From Pseudomonas maumuensis (GTDB lineage Bacteria; Pseudomonadota; Gammaproteobacteria; Pseudomonadales; Pseudomonadaceae): 64,000 nucleotides of DNA. Positions 57,077-64,000 of the stretch are shown piece by piece (within the stretch, counting starts at the first letter, position 1; the number at the start of each line of letters is the position of its first letter). The translations under genes and the position numbers were made by a program. A model generated the notes under the pieces. That model made no database searches and was not told the origin of the DNA. It saw only the letters and a program-made list of their open reading frames with translations. The stretch covers positions 5,146,001 to 5,210,000 of the forward strand of contig NZ_CP077077.1 of NCBI RefSeq assembly GCF_019139675.1, given 5' to 3'.

Positions 57077-58153
57077 ATGCAGCACCCAAACTCCGCCCAT
57101 CCTCAACTCGTCTACCTGGCATTCGGTCCGGCCACCTATCATCAAGAAGCCTGCTTCAGCATCATCAGTGCCCTGGCGCACCTGCGCAGCACACCCGGCG
57201 CGACCATGGATATCCAGGTCTACACCGACAACACCGAGCCCTATCGCGACCTGCCGGTAACGGTGCATCTGCTCGACGAGGCAACGCGCACGGCCTGGAA
57301 CCAGCCACATGGCTATCACTTCCGCAGCAAGCACGTCCTGCTACGCCAGGTCCTGACCCAGCACCCGATGGCGGTGCTCATCGACACCGATACCTTCTTC
57401 CGCGCCTCGCCCATGCAGTTGTTCGACCGGGTCGCACCCGGCAGCCTGTTGTGCAACGCCATTGGCGGGCGCTATGGCGAGAATCAGAAGTGCCTGCTGT
57501 ACAAGAACCTGCTGCACATCCTTGAGGAGCGCGGTCTGGCCGACCGTGAGATGCCACTGGTCAATTCCGGAGTGATCGGCCTGACTGCGCAGGACGCCTC
57601 GATACTGGATCGCTCCATCGCCCTGATGGACGAGTTCCACCCCCTGGCCCGGGAGGCCTACACCCTCGAAGAGTTCTGCCTGGCGGTGGTGGCCTACCGC
57701 ACGCTCGAACTCAATGCATGCACCGACGTCATTCATCACTACTGGAGCCGCAAGGCGCAGTTCCGCGCCAAGATCCAAGCCTGGTTGCGCAAGCACGCTG
57801 ACGCCCCTCTCAGCGAGGCGGCGCTGGCAGACGTGGCGCGGGTAAACGATCAACTGCCACGCCCCCCGGCGCTGCAACGCCTCGGCTACAAAGCGCTGAC
57901 CCTGACACTGCCTGCCAAGCAGCGGCAGTTCGCCCGCGAACTGCTCAATGGCTGCTATCCCTACGAAAACGAATTCGACCGCGCCTGCGCCTCGGCCTGG
58001 TGGGACAAAGCCCTGGAAAACTTTGCACAACGCCAGGGCGTACCCGACCCAGAACAGCTACGCCAGTGCCTGCGTCAGCCCGCCCTGCGCCTGGCGCTGG
58101 GCAAGCGGCTTCAGGAGGTCGAGGACCACCTGCTGCAGAAACGGCAGGCCTGA
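57077..58153 (+). CDS. putative glycosyltransferase-like protein with DxD motif
   Basis: A 358-residue protein without signal peptide. The N-terminal half resembles a GT-A fold nucleotide-sugar domain: LVYLAFGPATYHQEACFSIISALAHLRST at the start, a DxD-type motif in MAVLIDTDTFFRASPMQLFDRV (about 96-117), and a Gly-rich segment CNAIGGRYGENQKC. The C-terminal half is helical. I cannot name the family and no acceptor is evident. ATG at 57077 has only a weak CAGG-type site. A solute-binding protein gene follows 36 bp on, which suggests one transcript, and the metF terminator lies before it. Function unknown. Confidence 0.6.
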   Translation: MQHPNSAHPQLVYLAFGPATYHQEACFSIISALAHLRSTPGATMDIQVYTDNTEPYRDLPVTVHLLDEATRTAWNQPHGYHFRSKHVLLRQVLTQHPMAVLIDTDTFFRASPMQLFDRVAPGSLLCNAIGGRYGENQKCLLYKNLLHILEERGLADREMPLVNSGVIGLTAQDASILDRSIALMDEFHPLAREAYTLEEFCLAVVAYRTLELNACTDVIHHYWSRKAQFRAKIQAWLRKHADAPLSEAALADVARVNDQLPRPPALQRLGYKALTLTLPAKQRQFARELLNGCYPYENEFDRACASAWWDKALENFAQRQGVPDPEQLRQCLRQPALRLALGKRLQEVEDHLLQKRQA

Positions 58154-58189
58154 ATCCATGACGGGCATGTCGCCATGCGGGTGTGAGCC

Positions 58190-58990
58190 ATGTCCCTGAC
58201 AGGCCGCCTGTCCAGGCGCATGCGCCTCCTCGGCCTGGTGGTGCTTGTCGGTCTTAGCTCGCTGGCCCACGGCGAGCGCCTGCGGATCGTCAGCGACGAT
58301 TGGGCACCGTACCTCTACCAGGAAAATGCCCAACCCAAGGGCATCGACTACGAAGTGACCAATGAGGTGTTCAAACGCCTAGGCGTCCAGGTGCAGTGGG
58401 AGTTCATGCCCTGGAGGCGATGCCTGGCCATGGTCGAACAGGGCCTGGCGGACGGGGTGATGGATATCTTTCAGGTCGACTCGCGCCAGGACTACCTGAT
58501 TTACCCGGACGAGCCCATGTCCCAGGTCGAGTTCGTTCTCTACCAGGCCCGCTCGCGCCCTCACCCGATCGAGCGTCTCGAGGACCTGGCCGGTCTGACC
58601 ATCGGCACCTCGCCGGGGTACACCTACGACGGCGCCTTCGCCGAATCGCCGCTGTTTCGCCGCGAGCCGGCGCCCAGCCACGAGGCCAACTTCGGCAAGC
58701 TGGCGCTCGGGCGTATCGACCTTGTGGTGACCGATCGCCGGGTCGGCCGCTATGTGAGCCGCCGCCTGGGCCTGGAGCAGACCGTGGAAGCGCTGCCCCT
58801 GGTGGTCAGCCGGCGCCCACAGTATCTGGGACTGGCCCGCAAGCCCGGCCGCGAGCAGTTGGCCCAGGCCTTCAGCGAGGAGCTGCGGCGCTTCAAACAG
58901 GAGCCGGCCTATGCGGCGATCAGTGCCCGCTATCTCGGCAATCAGGATTTTCCTTTCGCCGTTGAGCAGCAGGAACGCGGCACACGCTGA
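58190..58990 (+). CDS. periplasmic solute-binding protein, family 3, orphan
   Basis: A 266-residue SBP_bac_3 protein. A signal peptide is present (RMRLLGLVVLVGLSSLAHG; cleavage near residue 28), then ERLRIVSDDWAPYLYQENAQPKGIDYEVTNEVFKRLG, typical of amino-acid-binding proteins, and MPWRRCLAMVEQGLADGVMDIF. No permease or ATPase gene is adjacent. It shares this overall design with the orphan gene at 33.6-34.4 kb, with low similarity. ATG at 58190 is used; ATG at 58220 would still leave a signal peptide. It may be a sensor or use permeases encoded elsewhere. Confidence 0.82.
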   Translation: MSLTGRLSRRMRLLGLVVLVGLSSLAHGERLRIVSDDWAPYLYQENAQPKGIDYEVTNEVFKRLGVQVQWEFMPWRRCLAMVEQGLADGVMDIFQVDSRQDYLIYPDEPMSQVEFVLYQARSRPHPIERLEDLAGLTIGTSPGYTYDGAFAESPLFRREPAPSHEANFGKLALGRIDLVVTDRRVGRYVSRRLGLEQTVEALPLVVSRRPQYLGLARKPGREQLAQAFSEELRRFKQEPAYAAISARYLGNQDFPFAVEQQERGTR

Positions 58991-58999
58991 TTGCTCTGT

Positions 59000-59005
59000 T
59001 ATACT
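59000..59005 (+). promoter_or_regulatory. possible -10 box upstream of rhlE
   Basis: TATACT lies 207 bp before the rhlE ATG in an otherwise GC-rich leader. I do not see a convincing -35 box at 17 bp, so this is tentative. The long 5' leader could be a site of post-transcriptional control. Confidence 0.3.
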
Positions 59006-59212
59006 CGGGCCTTCCCGCCCGGCTCACGCCCGGACGCTCGGCCTCGCAACAGGCATCTCGACCCGCAGCCGCGCACCTTTGGTGCCCGCCCGCCGGTTCC
59101 AGGATGCGCAGTGAACGCCCAGCTGGACCGGACGCGATCGCATCCCTCCGATGCCCGTCGCGCCAGGCAGAACACCCCATCGGGCCTAGCCCCCACGAGA
59201 ACAGGATTGCCC

Positions 59213-61102
59213 ATGTCCTTTGCTTCCCTCGGTCTCTCCGAGGCTCTTGTCCGCGCTATCGAGGCTGCGGGCTATACCCAGCCCACTCCGGTGCAACAGC
59301 GGGCCATTCCCGCCGTGTTGCAAGGTCGCGACCTGATGGTCGCCGCCCAGACAGGTACTGGTAAAACCGGCGGCTTCGCGCTTCCGATCCTTGAGCGTCT
59401 GTTCCCGGGCGGCCACCCCGACAAATCGCAACGCCATGGCCCTCGCCAGCCGCGCGTGCTGGTGCTGACCCCCACCCGCGAGCTGGCTGCCCAGGTGCAT
59501 GACAGCTTCAAGGTCTATGCCCGCGACCTCAACTTCATCAGCGCCTGCATCTTCGGCGGTGTCGGCATGAACCCGCAGGTCCAGGCCATGGCCAAGGGCG
59601 TCGACGTCCTGGTCGCCTGCCCGGGTCGCCTGCTCGACCTGGCCGGCCAAGGCAGCGTCGACCTTTCGCGGGTCGAGATCCTGGTGCTGGACGAAGCCGA
59701 CCGCATGCTCGACATGGGCTTCATCCACGACGTCAAGAAAGTGCTGGCGCGCCTGCCGGCCAAGCGCCAGAACCTGCTGTTCTCGGCGACCTTCTCCAAG
59801 GACATCACCGACCTCGCCGACAAACTGCTGCACAACCCCGAGCGCATCGAGGTCACGCCGCCGAATACCACCGTCGAGCGTATCGAGCAGCGCGTCTACC
59901 GCCTGCCGGCCAGCCACAAGCGCGCCCTGCTGGCGCACCTGATCACCCTGGGCGCCTGGGAACAGGTGCTGGTGTTCACCCGCACCAAGCACGGCGCCAA
60001 CCGCCTGGCCGAATACCTCGAGAAGCACGGCCTGACCGCCGCGGCGATCCATGGCAACAAGAGCCAGAACGCCCGCACCAAGGCGCTGGCCGACTTCAAG
60101 GCCAACACCGTGCGCGTGCTGGTCGCCACCGACATCGCCGCCCGTGGCCTGGATATCGACCAACTGCCCCACGTGGTCAACTTCGAGCTGCCCAATGTCG
60201 AGGAAGACTACGTTCACCGCATCGGCCGTACCGGCCGTGCCGGTCGCTCGGGCGAAGCCATCTCGATGGTCGCGCCGGACGAGGAAAAGCTGCTCAAGAG
60301 CATCGAGCGCGTCACCAAGCAGAAGATTCCGGATGGCGATCTGATGGGCTTCGACGCCTCCCAGGTCGAGGCCGAGAAGCCAGAGGTGCGCGAGCGCCAG
60401 CCGAACAATGGCCGCGGTGGCCGCAACCAGCAACCGCGCGGCGAAGGCGGCAAGGAAGGCAGTGGCGGGCGCAAGGACAAAGGCAAGGACAAAGGCCGCA
60501 ACAAGCCTTCGTCCGAAAAGTCTGCGGAAAAGGACAAGTCCGGCGAGAAACAACAGCAGGGCCAGCAGCGCAAGCCGCGCGATCAGAAGCCACGTCAGCA
60601 GCAGAATAACGGCCAGAAAGCCGCGCCTGTCGCCGCCCCCAATCGCGATCCAGAAGAGTTCCTCGACGACGACGTCGACAACTTCGGCAACCGCGCCGAC
60701 TACGTCAGCCCCTACCAGAACGCCAAAAACCAGGGGCGCAACCGTCGCCCGGGTGGCAACGGGGGGCAAGCCCAAGGGCAAGGCCAGCGCAGTGGTGGCG
60801 GCCAGGGGCAAGGCCAGGGCCGTGGCAATGGCCAGCAGCGCCAGGGCTCCGGTGAAAAGCGCCCACGCAACGGCGGCGGCAGCAATGGCGGCGCCCGACG
60901 CGACAACAACGGCGGCCGTGCCCGCCGGGAAGACGCGTCCCGCCAGGAACCGGCTGTCCGCAACCCCCGCGAGTCGCAGAGCGCGCCAGTGATCATCCGC
61001 AAGGAATCCAAGCTCGACCGTTACCCGACGCCCGAGCAACTGGACGACCTGCCAAGCCGCCCACGCGGTGAGCGCCCGGCACTGCTGACCCGCAAGGGCT
61101 GA
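59213..61102 (+). CDS. rhlE: ATP-dependent RNA helicase RhlE with long basic tail
   Basis: A 629-residue DEAD-box helicase. The core (about 1-400) has [47 protein letters not shown] (about 45-59), [23 protein letters not shown] and the [13 protein letters not shown] motif. The tail (about 400-629) is low complexity, rich in Gly, Lys, Arg, Gln and Asn (for example [27 protein letters not shown] and [20 protein letters not shown]), typical of RhlE proteins and likely to bind RNA. I chose ATG at 59213 with CAGGAT upstream. It acts in ribosome assembly and RNA turnover. The window's other DEAD-box gene, dbpA, is at 28.5 kb. Confidence 0.93.
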   Translation: MSFASLGLSEALVRAIEAAGYTQPTPVQQRAIPAVLQGRDLMVAAQTGTGKTGGFALPILERLFPGGHPDKSQRHGPRQPRVLVLTPTRELAAQVHDSFKVYARDLNFISACIFGGVGMNPQVQAMAKGVDVLVACPGRLLDLAGQGSVDLSRVEILVLDEADRMLDMGFIHDVKKVLARLPAKRQNLLFSATFSKDITDLADKLLHNPERIEVTPPNTTVERIEQRVYRLPASHKRALLAHLITLGAWEQVLVFTRTKHGANRLAEYLEKHGLTAAAIHGNKSQNARTKALADFKANTVRVLVATDIAARGLDIDQLPHVVNFELPNVEEDYVHRIGRTGRAGRSGEAISMVAPDEEKLLKSIERVTKQKIPDGDLMGFDASQVEAEKPEVRERQPNNGRGGRNQQPRGEGGKEGSGGRKDKGKDKGRNKPSSEKSAEKDKSGEKQQQGQQRKPRDQKPRQQQNNGQKAAPVAAPNRDPEEFLDDDVDNFGNRADYVSPYQNAKNQGRNRRPGGNGGQAQGQGQRSGGGQGQGQGRGNGQQRQGSGEKRPRNGGGSNGGARRDNNGGRARREDASRQEPAVRNPRESQSAPVIIRKESKLDRYPTPEQLDDLPSRPRGERPALLTRKG

Positions 61103-61109
61103 GCCCGCT

Positions 61110-61131
61110 ATCGCGGGGCCTACCCCGCGAT
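61110..61131. terminator. REP-like hairpin just after rhlE
   Basis: ATCGCGGGG / CCCCGCGAT form a 9-bp stem around CCTA, eight bases after the rhlE stop. It is a shortened copy of the GCGGGG-type REP. Confidence 0.55.
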
Positions 61132-61146
61132 GAGGCCATGCAAAGC

Positions 61147-61183
61147 CAACAAAAACGCCGCCCATTGGGCGGCGTTTTTGTTG
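61147..61183. terminator. bidirectional intrinsic terminator between rhlE and yceI
   Basis: A 17-bp perfect stem CAACAAAAACGCCGCCC / GGGCGGCGTTTTTGTTG with a 3-nt loop, with A-runs before and T-runs after on both strands. It can stop rhlE transcription from the left and yceI transcription from the right. Confidence 0.9.
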
Positions 61184-61196
61184 CTGGCGAAACGAA

Positions 61197-61775
61197 TTAC
61201 TTCTGCTTCACGCCTTCGACACTGATATCCAGGTCCAGGGTCTGCGAAGTTGGGCCTGGGCCCTTGATGCCGAAGTCGTTCAGGTTCAGCGTGGTGGTGG
61301 CGTTGAAGCCAGCGCGCTCGCCGCCCCACGGGTCCTTGCCCTCGCCATTGAACACGGCCTTGAAGGTGACCGGCTTGGTCACGCCGTGCAGGGTCAGGTC
61401 GCCGGTCACATCGGCGGTCTTGTCACCGGTCGACTTGACGCTGGTGGAGACGAACTTGGCCTCTGGGTACTTCTTGACGTCGAGGAAGTCCTTGCTGGCG
61501 ATGTGCTTGTCACGCTCGGCGTGGTTCGACCACAGGCTGGCGGTTTTCAGATCGACATTGATCTTGCTGGCCTCGGGCTTGGCGCTGTCCCAGGTGAAGT
61601 TGCCGTCGAAGTCCTTGAAGGTGCCGTGGATGAAGCTGTAGCCCAGGTGGCTGATCTTCCAGTCGACGAACGCGTGCTGGCCTTCCTTGTCGATCTTGTA
61701 TTCGGCGGCCATGGCCTGGCCGGCGGAGATCAGTGCGGTACCGAGCGCCAGAGCGGCAAAAGTCTTTTTCAACAT
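61197..61775 (-). CDS. yceI: YceI-family periplasmic protein
   Basis: A 192-residue exported lipocalin-like protein. [26 protein letters not shown] is a signal peptide with cleavage near residue 24. The mature part has [28 protein letters not shown] (about 36-63), [20 protein letters not shown] and [20 protein letters not shown], all YceI blocks. YceI binds polyisoprenoids in some species. It is 34 bp after the cytochrome b561 gene on the same strand, an arrangement seen in other proteobacteria, so the two form an operon. ATG at 61775 has AGGAAGGAA upstream. Confidence 0.93.
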   Translation of the reverse strand: MLKKTFAALALGTALISAGQAMAAEYKIDKEGQHAFVDWKISHLGYSFIHGTFKDFDGNFTWDSAKPEASKINVDLKTASLWSNHAERDKHIASKDFLDVKKYPEAKFVSTSVKSTGDKTADVTGDLTLHGVTKPVTFKAVFNGEGKDPWGGERAGFNATTTLNLNDFGIKGPGPTSQTLDLDISVEGVKQK

Positions 61776-61809
61776 CCTTACTTCCTTCCTTTGCAATTGA
61801 GGTTGAGAG

Positions 61810-62361
61810 TCAAGCTTTGCGGCCCAGCATGCGGGTCAGGGTCGCGTCACGGTCGATGAAATGATGCTTGAGTGCCGCCACTGCGTGCAGCACGGCGAAA
61901 ATCACCAGGCCCCACGCCAGCCACAGGTGGATCACCCCCGCCAGGTCGGCCTGGTCGGGCAGGTCGCTGACCAGCGCGGGGACTTCGAACAAGCCAAACA
62001 CAGGAATGCCCACGCCGTCGGCGGTGGAAATCAGATAGCCCGCGATCATCACCGCGAACAGCCCCAGGTAAAGCGCCAGATGGCCCAGCTTGGCGGCCAG
62101 ACGGGTGACCTTGCCATGGTTGGCAGGTGCCGGTGGCGGCGGGCTGACAAAACGCCAGAAGACTCGCAGCAGCATCACTGTCAGTAACACCAGGCCGATG
62201 CTCTTGTGCAAGTCCGGGCCGGACTTGCGCCATGGGTCGTAGTAATCAAGGCCGACCATCCACAAGCCAAGGCCAAACAGCCCGAAGACCGCCAGCGCCA
62301 CACCCCAGTGCAACACGATGCTGACCAGGCCATAGCGAGAAGGTGAGTTGCGCAGTTGCAT
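61810..62361 (-). CDS. cytochrome b561-type membrane protein
   Basis: A 183-residue inner-membrane di-haem b cytochrome of the prokaryotic b561 (YceJ) type. Four helices carry paired His ligands: [21 protein letters not shown] (first), [22 protein letters not shown] (second), a third with [20 protein letters not shown], and [30 protein letters not shown] (fourth). It passes electrons in the membrane, partner unknown. It forms an operon with the yceI gene downstream. The upstream intergenic region (62362-62589) holds the two inverted repeats described among the findings. Confidence 0.92.
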   Translation of the reverse strand: MQLRNSPSRYGLVSIVLHWGVALAVFGLFGLGLWMVGLDYYDPWRKSGPDLHKSIGLVLLTVMLLRVFWRFVSPPPPAPANHGKVTRLAAKLGHLALYLGLFAVMIAGYLISTADGVGIPVFGLFEVPALVSDLPDQADLAGVIHLWLAWGLVIFAVLHAVAALKHHFIDRDATLTRMLGRKA

Positions 62362-62443
62362 GATTGGTGTATTTCCCCGTGAAAGCTGTGCGCAAGACTA
62401 ACGCGTAATGCATCGAATAAAAGCGTAAAAAATTGCTTTGGAT

Positions 62444-62460
62444 TATCGAAAAACTCGATA
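62444..62460. promoter_or_regulatory. inverted repeat upstream of cytochrome b561 gene
   Basis: TATCGA-AAAAC-TCGATA is a perfect 6-5-6 palindrome in an AT-rich gap, 83 bp before the cytochrome b561 start. A second palindrome, GCTTCC / GGAAGC, follows at 62473-62490. Either could be an operator; the binding protein is unknown. Confidence 0.4.
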
Positions 62461-62520
62461 TCTATTCTGCAAGCTTCCTATTAAGGAAGCGTTAACGATA
62501 GTCGTTTGGAAGTACTGACG

Positions 62521-62572
62521 CCATCGGGGCAAGCCCGCTCCCACAAATTGCAGAAGCAGGTTGCCCGGCGAT
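62521..62572. repeat. degenerate REP pair
   Basis: CCATCGGGGCAAGCCCGCTCCCACA followed by a diverged, partly inverted copy (GCAGGTTGCCCGGCGAT). It lies just after the amine oxidase stop and resembles a decayed version of the 42.43 kb element. Confidence 0.5.
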
Positions 62573-62589
62573 ACACGGTGTGCCGACTG

Positions 62590-64000
62590 TCAGCTAGCCT
62601 TGGCCTGGCTATTTACCAGCGGTTTCTTCGCCGGCTCGGACTTGGCGGTAGCTTTCTTCACAGGTGCCGGCTTGGCTGCAGGCTTTTGCACTTGCTTTGC
62701 TGCAGGCTTGGCAGGGGCTGGCTTGGTGGCTGCCGGCTTCACTGGCTCTTCCTTGACCGCGGGCGATGGCGCAGCCGACGCGGGTACCGGTGCAGGCGCT
62801 ACTTCCTCGGCCTTGGCAATCGGCGCGGCCTTGACCTCTGGCTTGTCGCCGCCACCGAACAGGCGCGAGAAGAAGCCCGGCTTATCCTGCTTGGCCTCCT
62901 CGACCTTCACCGACTCGGCCTTGGCCGGGGCCTTGTCGGAGGATCCGCCGAAGAGGTTGGAGAAGAATCCGCCCTTGTCCTTCGCGGCAGCGACACCGAC
63001 TGCTCCAGCAGCTGCCGCGGCGGCGACCGGTGCAGCCTTGGCCGGGTCGAAGGATTTGCCCGCAGCCAGGTCCTGGACCTGCCCCGCGGCGCGCTGGCCA
63101 CTACGCAAGGCCCCTTCAAGGGTACCGGGGTAAAGCGCATCGGTGTGCTCGCCAGCAAAGGCTATCCGCTGCACCGGGCGCTCCCACAGCCGCCAGTACT
63201 TGCTGATCTGCCCCGGGCCGTAGGCCAGGTAAGCGCCGCCCATACCGGCGTCAGTGCTGTAGCGGCGCACTTCGTAGCCGGTGAACGCACCACGCGCCTG
63301 CGGGTAGAAGGCATGCAGGCGGATCAGCACCTGATCGACCATCTGCTTGTCACCAAAGGCCTGCAGTAGGCGGGCATTGTCGCCGGACAGGTTGATCACC
63401 ACATTGGCGCCGCCCTTGAGCGCCGGCTCGATCCACAACATGCCCAAGCCTGCGTTGCTGAAAATTTCGCCGGACATGCGCGCACGGCTTTCCCACACCG
63501 GGTTCTTGAACTTGAGCATCAACTGGTCACGCCAGCCGTAGTTGGTGCCCTTCAACGCCGCCAGGTGCTGGTTGTCCAGGCCTGGGGTCATCTGGATCTT
63601 GGCCAGCGCCCGCAGCGGCACGGCCATTACCAGGTAATCGGCCTGATAGCCGACGCTGCCAACCTTGACGGTCACGCCGTCCTTGTCCTGGACAATGGCG
63701 GTGACCGGCGAGCTGGTCTTGATGGTCTTCAGTTGCTTGACGAAGGCCTGGGCCAGCACCGGGCTGCCGCCCGGCAGGCGCGCGGCGCGCAGGTCACGGT
63801 CGCTGACGTTACGGTAGACGCGGCTCTGCTGGGCGAAGTACAGCAGCGACAGGCGCGATGGCTCGTCATAGCGGGTGCGGATCTGCTGGTTGACCAACTG
63901 ACGGGCGGTCGCCGGCAATTGCAGCTTGTCCAGCCAGGTGGACACGTTCATCTGGTCGAGGGCGAACAGGGTGCTGTTTGCCGCGGGATTGAGCGGGTCG
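62590..64000 (-). CDS. flavin monoamine oxidase, C-terminal part, with repeated tail (partial at window end)
   Basis: The reading frame runs off the right edge and stops at 62590, with about 470 residues visible. The catalytic part follows amine oxidases: TRYDEPSRLSLLYFAQ, the FAD end GGAYLAYGPGQISKYWRLWERPVQRIAFAGEHTDALYPGTLEGALRSGQRAA (visible residues about 240-290), in which AGEHTD and EGALRSG are the flavin-binding signature. After it comes a 160-residue extension rich in Ala, Lys and Pro, with two copies of a short motif (GGFFSNLFGGSSDK and PGFFSRLFGGGDK). The tail ends QAKAS. The N-terminal FAD motif is beyond the window. The substrate amine is unknown. Confidence 0.82.
   Translation of the reverse strand, partial: DPLNPAANSTLFALDQMNVSTWLDKLQLPATARQLVNQQIRTRYDEPSRLSLLYFAQQSRVYRNVSDRDLRAARLPGGSPVLAQAFVKQLKTIKTSSPVTAIVQDKDGVTVKVGSVGYQADYLVMAVPLRALAKIQMTPGLDNQHLAALKGTNYGWRDQLMLKFKNPVWESRARMSGEIFSNAGLGMLWIEPALKGGANVVINLSGDNARLLQAFGDKQMVDQVLIRLHAFYPQARGAFTGYEVRRYSTDAGMGGAYLAYGPGQISKYWRLWERPVQRIAFAGEHTDALYPGTLEGALRSGQRAAGQVQDLAAGKSFDPAKAAPVAAAAAAGAVGVAAAKDKGGFFSNLFGGSSDKAPAKAESVKVEEAKQDKPGFFSRLFGGGDKPEVKAAPIAKAEEVAPAPVPASAAPSPAVKEEPVKPAATKPAPAKPAAKQVQKPAAKPAPVKKATAKSEPAKKPLVNSQAKAS

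Noticed and set aside
58991..59212. 222-bp leader of rhlE considered as a small RNA or tRNA
   Set aside because: No cloverleaf, no terminator before the ATG, and no known RNA family is recognisable by eye.
59186..61165. About 660-codon frame opposite rhlE
   Set aside because: Antisense shadow of the rhlE helicase and its repetitive tail; composition follows from the Gly/Gln-rich coding strand.

Overview
The window looks like core chromosome of a Pseudomonas of the P. putida group. The evidence is high-GC coding sequence with strong GC third-position bias, a gene order matching what I remember of the P. putida and P. aeruginosa chromosomes (LPS core cluster with hldE-msbA-waaL, then putP/putA, fba-pgk-epd-tkt, metK, ahcY-metF), and many short REP palindromes between genes. 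The REP consensus seen here (GCGGGGCAAGCCCGC and GCCGGCAAGCCGGC) differs from the form I remember for strain KT2440, so a related species is likelier than KT2440 itself. I see no insertion sequence, prophage, CRISPR array, tRNA or rRNA.

Layout. 1-2.4 kb: the end of an FAD oxidoreductase gene, an aldo/keto reductase, and a degenerate Nudix-like protein. 2.4-15 kb: an LPS core and surface-glycan cluster, mostly on the minus strand. In transcription order it holds a carbamoyltransferase, a WapH-like glycosyltransferase, Mig-14, a PIG-L deacetylase (DnpA-like), two more glycosyltransferases, a WaaL-like ligase, msbA and hldE. One kinase-like gene lies on the opposite strand inside it. 15-22 kb: rlmJ, then divergent putP and putA around a 358-bp control region with seven GTTGCA PutA-type sites. 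22-34 kb: a plus-strand run of an acyl-CoA dehydrogenase, a TldD/PmbA-like pair, an MFS pump, dbpA, a BaiN-like flavoprotein and a YccS/FUSC membrane protein, spaced by REP elements. 34-38 kb: a solute-binding protein, an ElaA-like acetyltransferase, a small HTH protein, a YgjP-like metallopeptidase and a REC-PAS-GGDEF-EAL regulator.

38-44.5 kb: the sugar-phosphate cluster tkt-epd-pgk-fba on the minus strand, with two small lipoprotein genes inside. 44.7-47 kb: an ArsR-methyltransferase fusion regulator plus metK, behind a perfect palindrome and a strong promoter. 47-54 kb: ligB, a DUF1090 protein, a cytochrome c', mltA, a MAPEG protein, an EamA transporter, a Na+/H+ antiporter and a thioesterase. 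54.4-57 kb: a SAH riboswitch, ahcY and metF, which with metK cover most of the activated-methyl cycle. 57-64 kb: a putative glycosyltransferase-like protein, a second orphan solute-binding protein, rhlE, yceI and cytochrome b561, and the C-terminal part of a flavin amine oxidase with an unusual repeated tail.

Most of the window is ordinary housekeeping sequence and I do not see a clearly new multi-gene system. The most notable features are two likely S-adenosylhomocysteine-responsive controls ten kilobases apart, a possibly leaderless regulator gene, the putA/putP operator array, the within-unit covariation of the REP palindromes, and the paired FFSxLFGG motifs in the amine oxidase tail.
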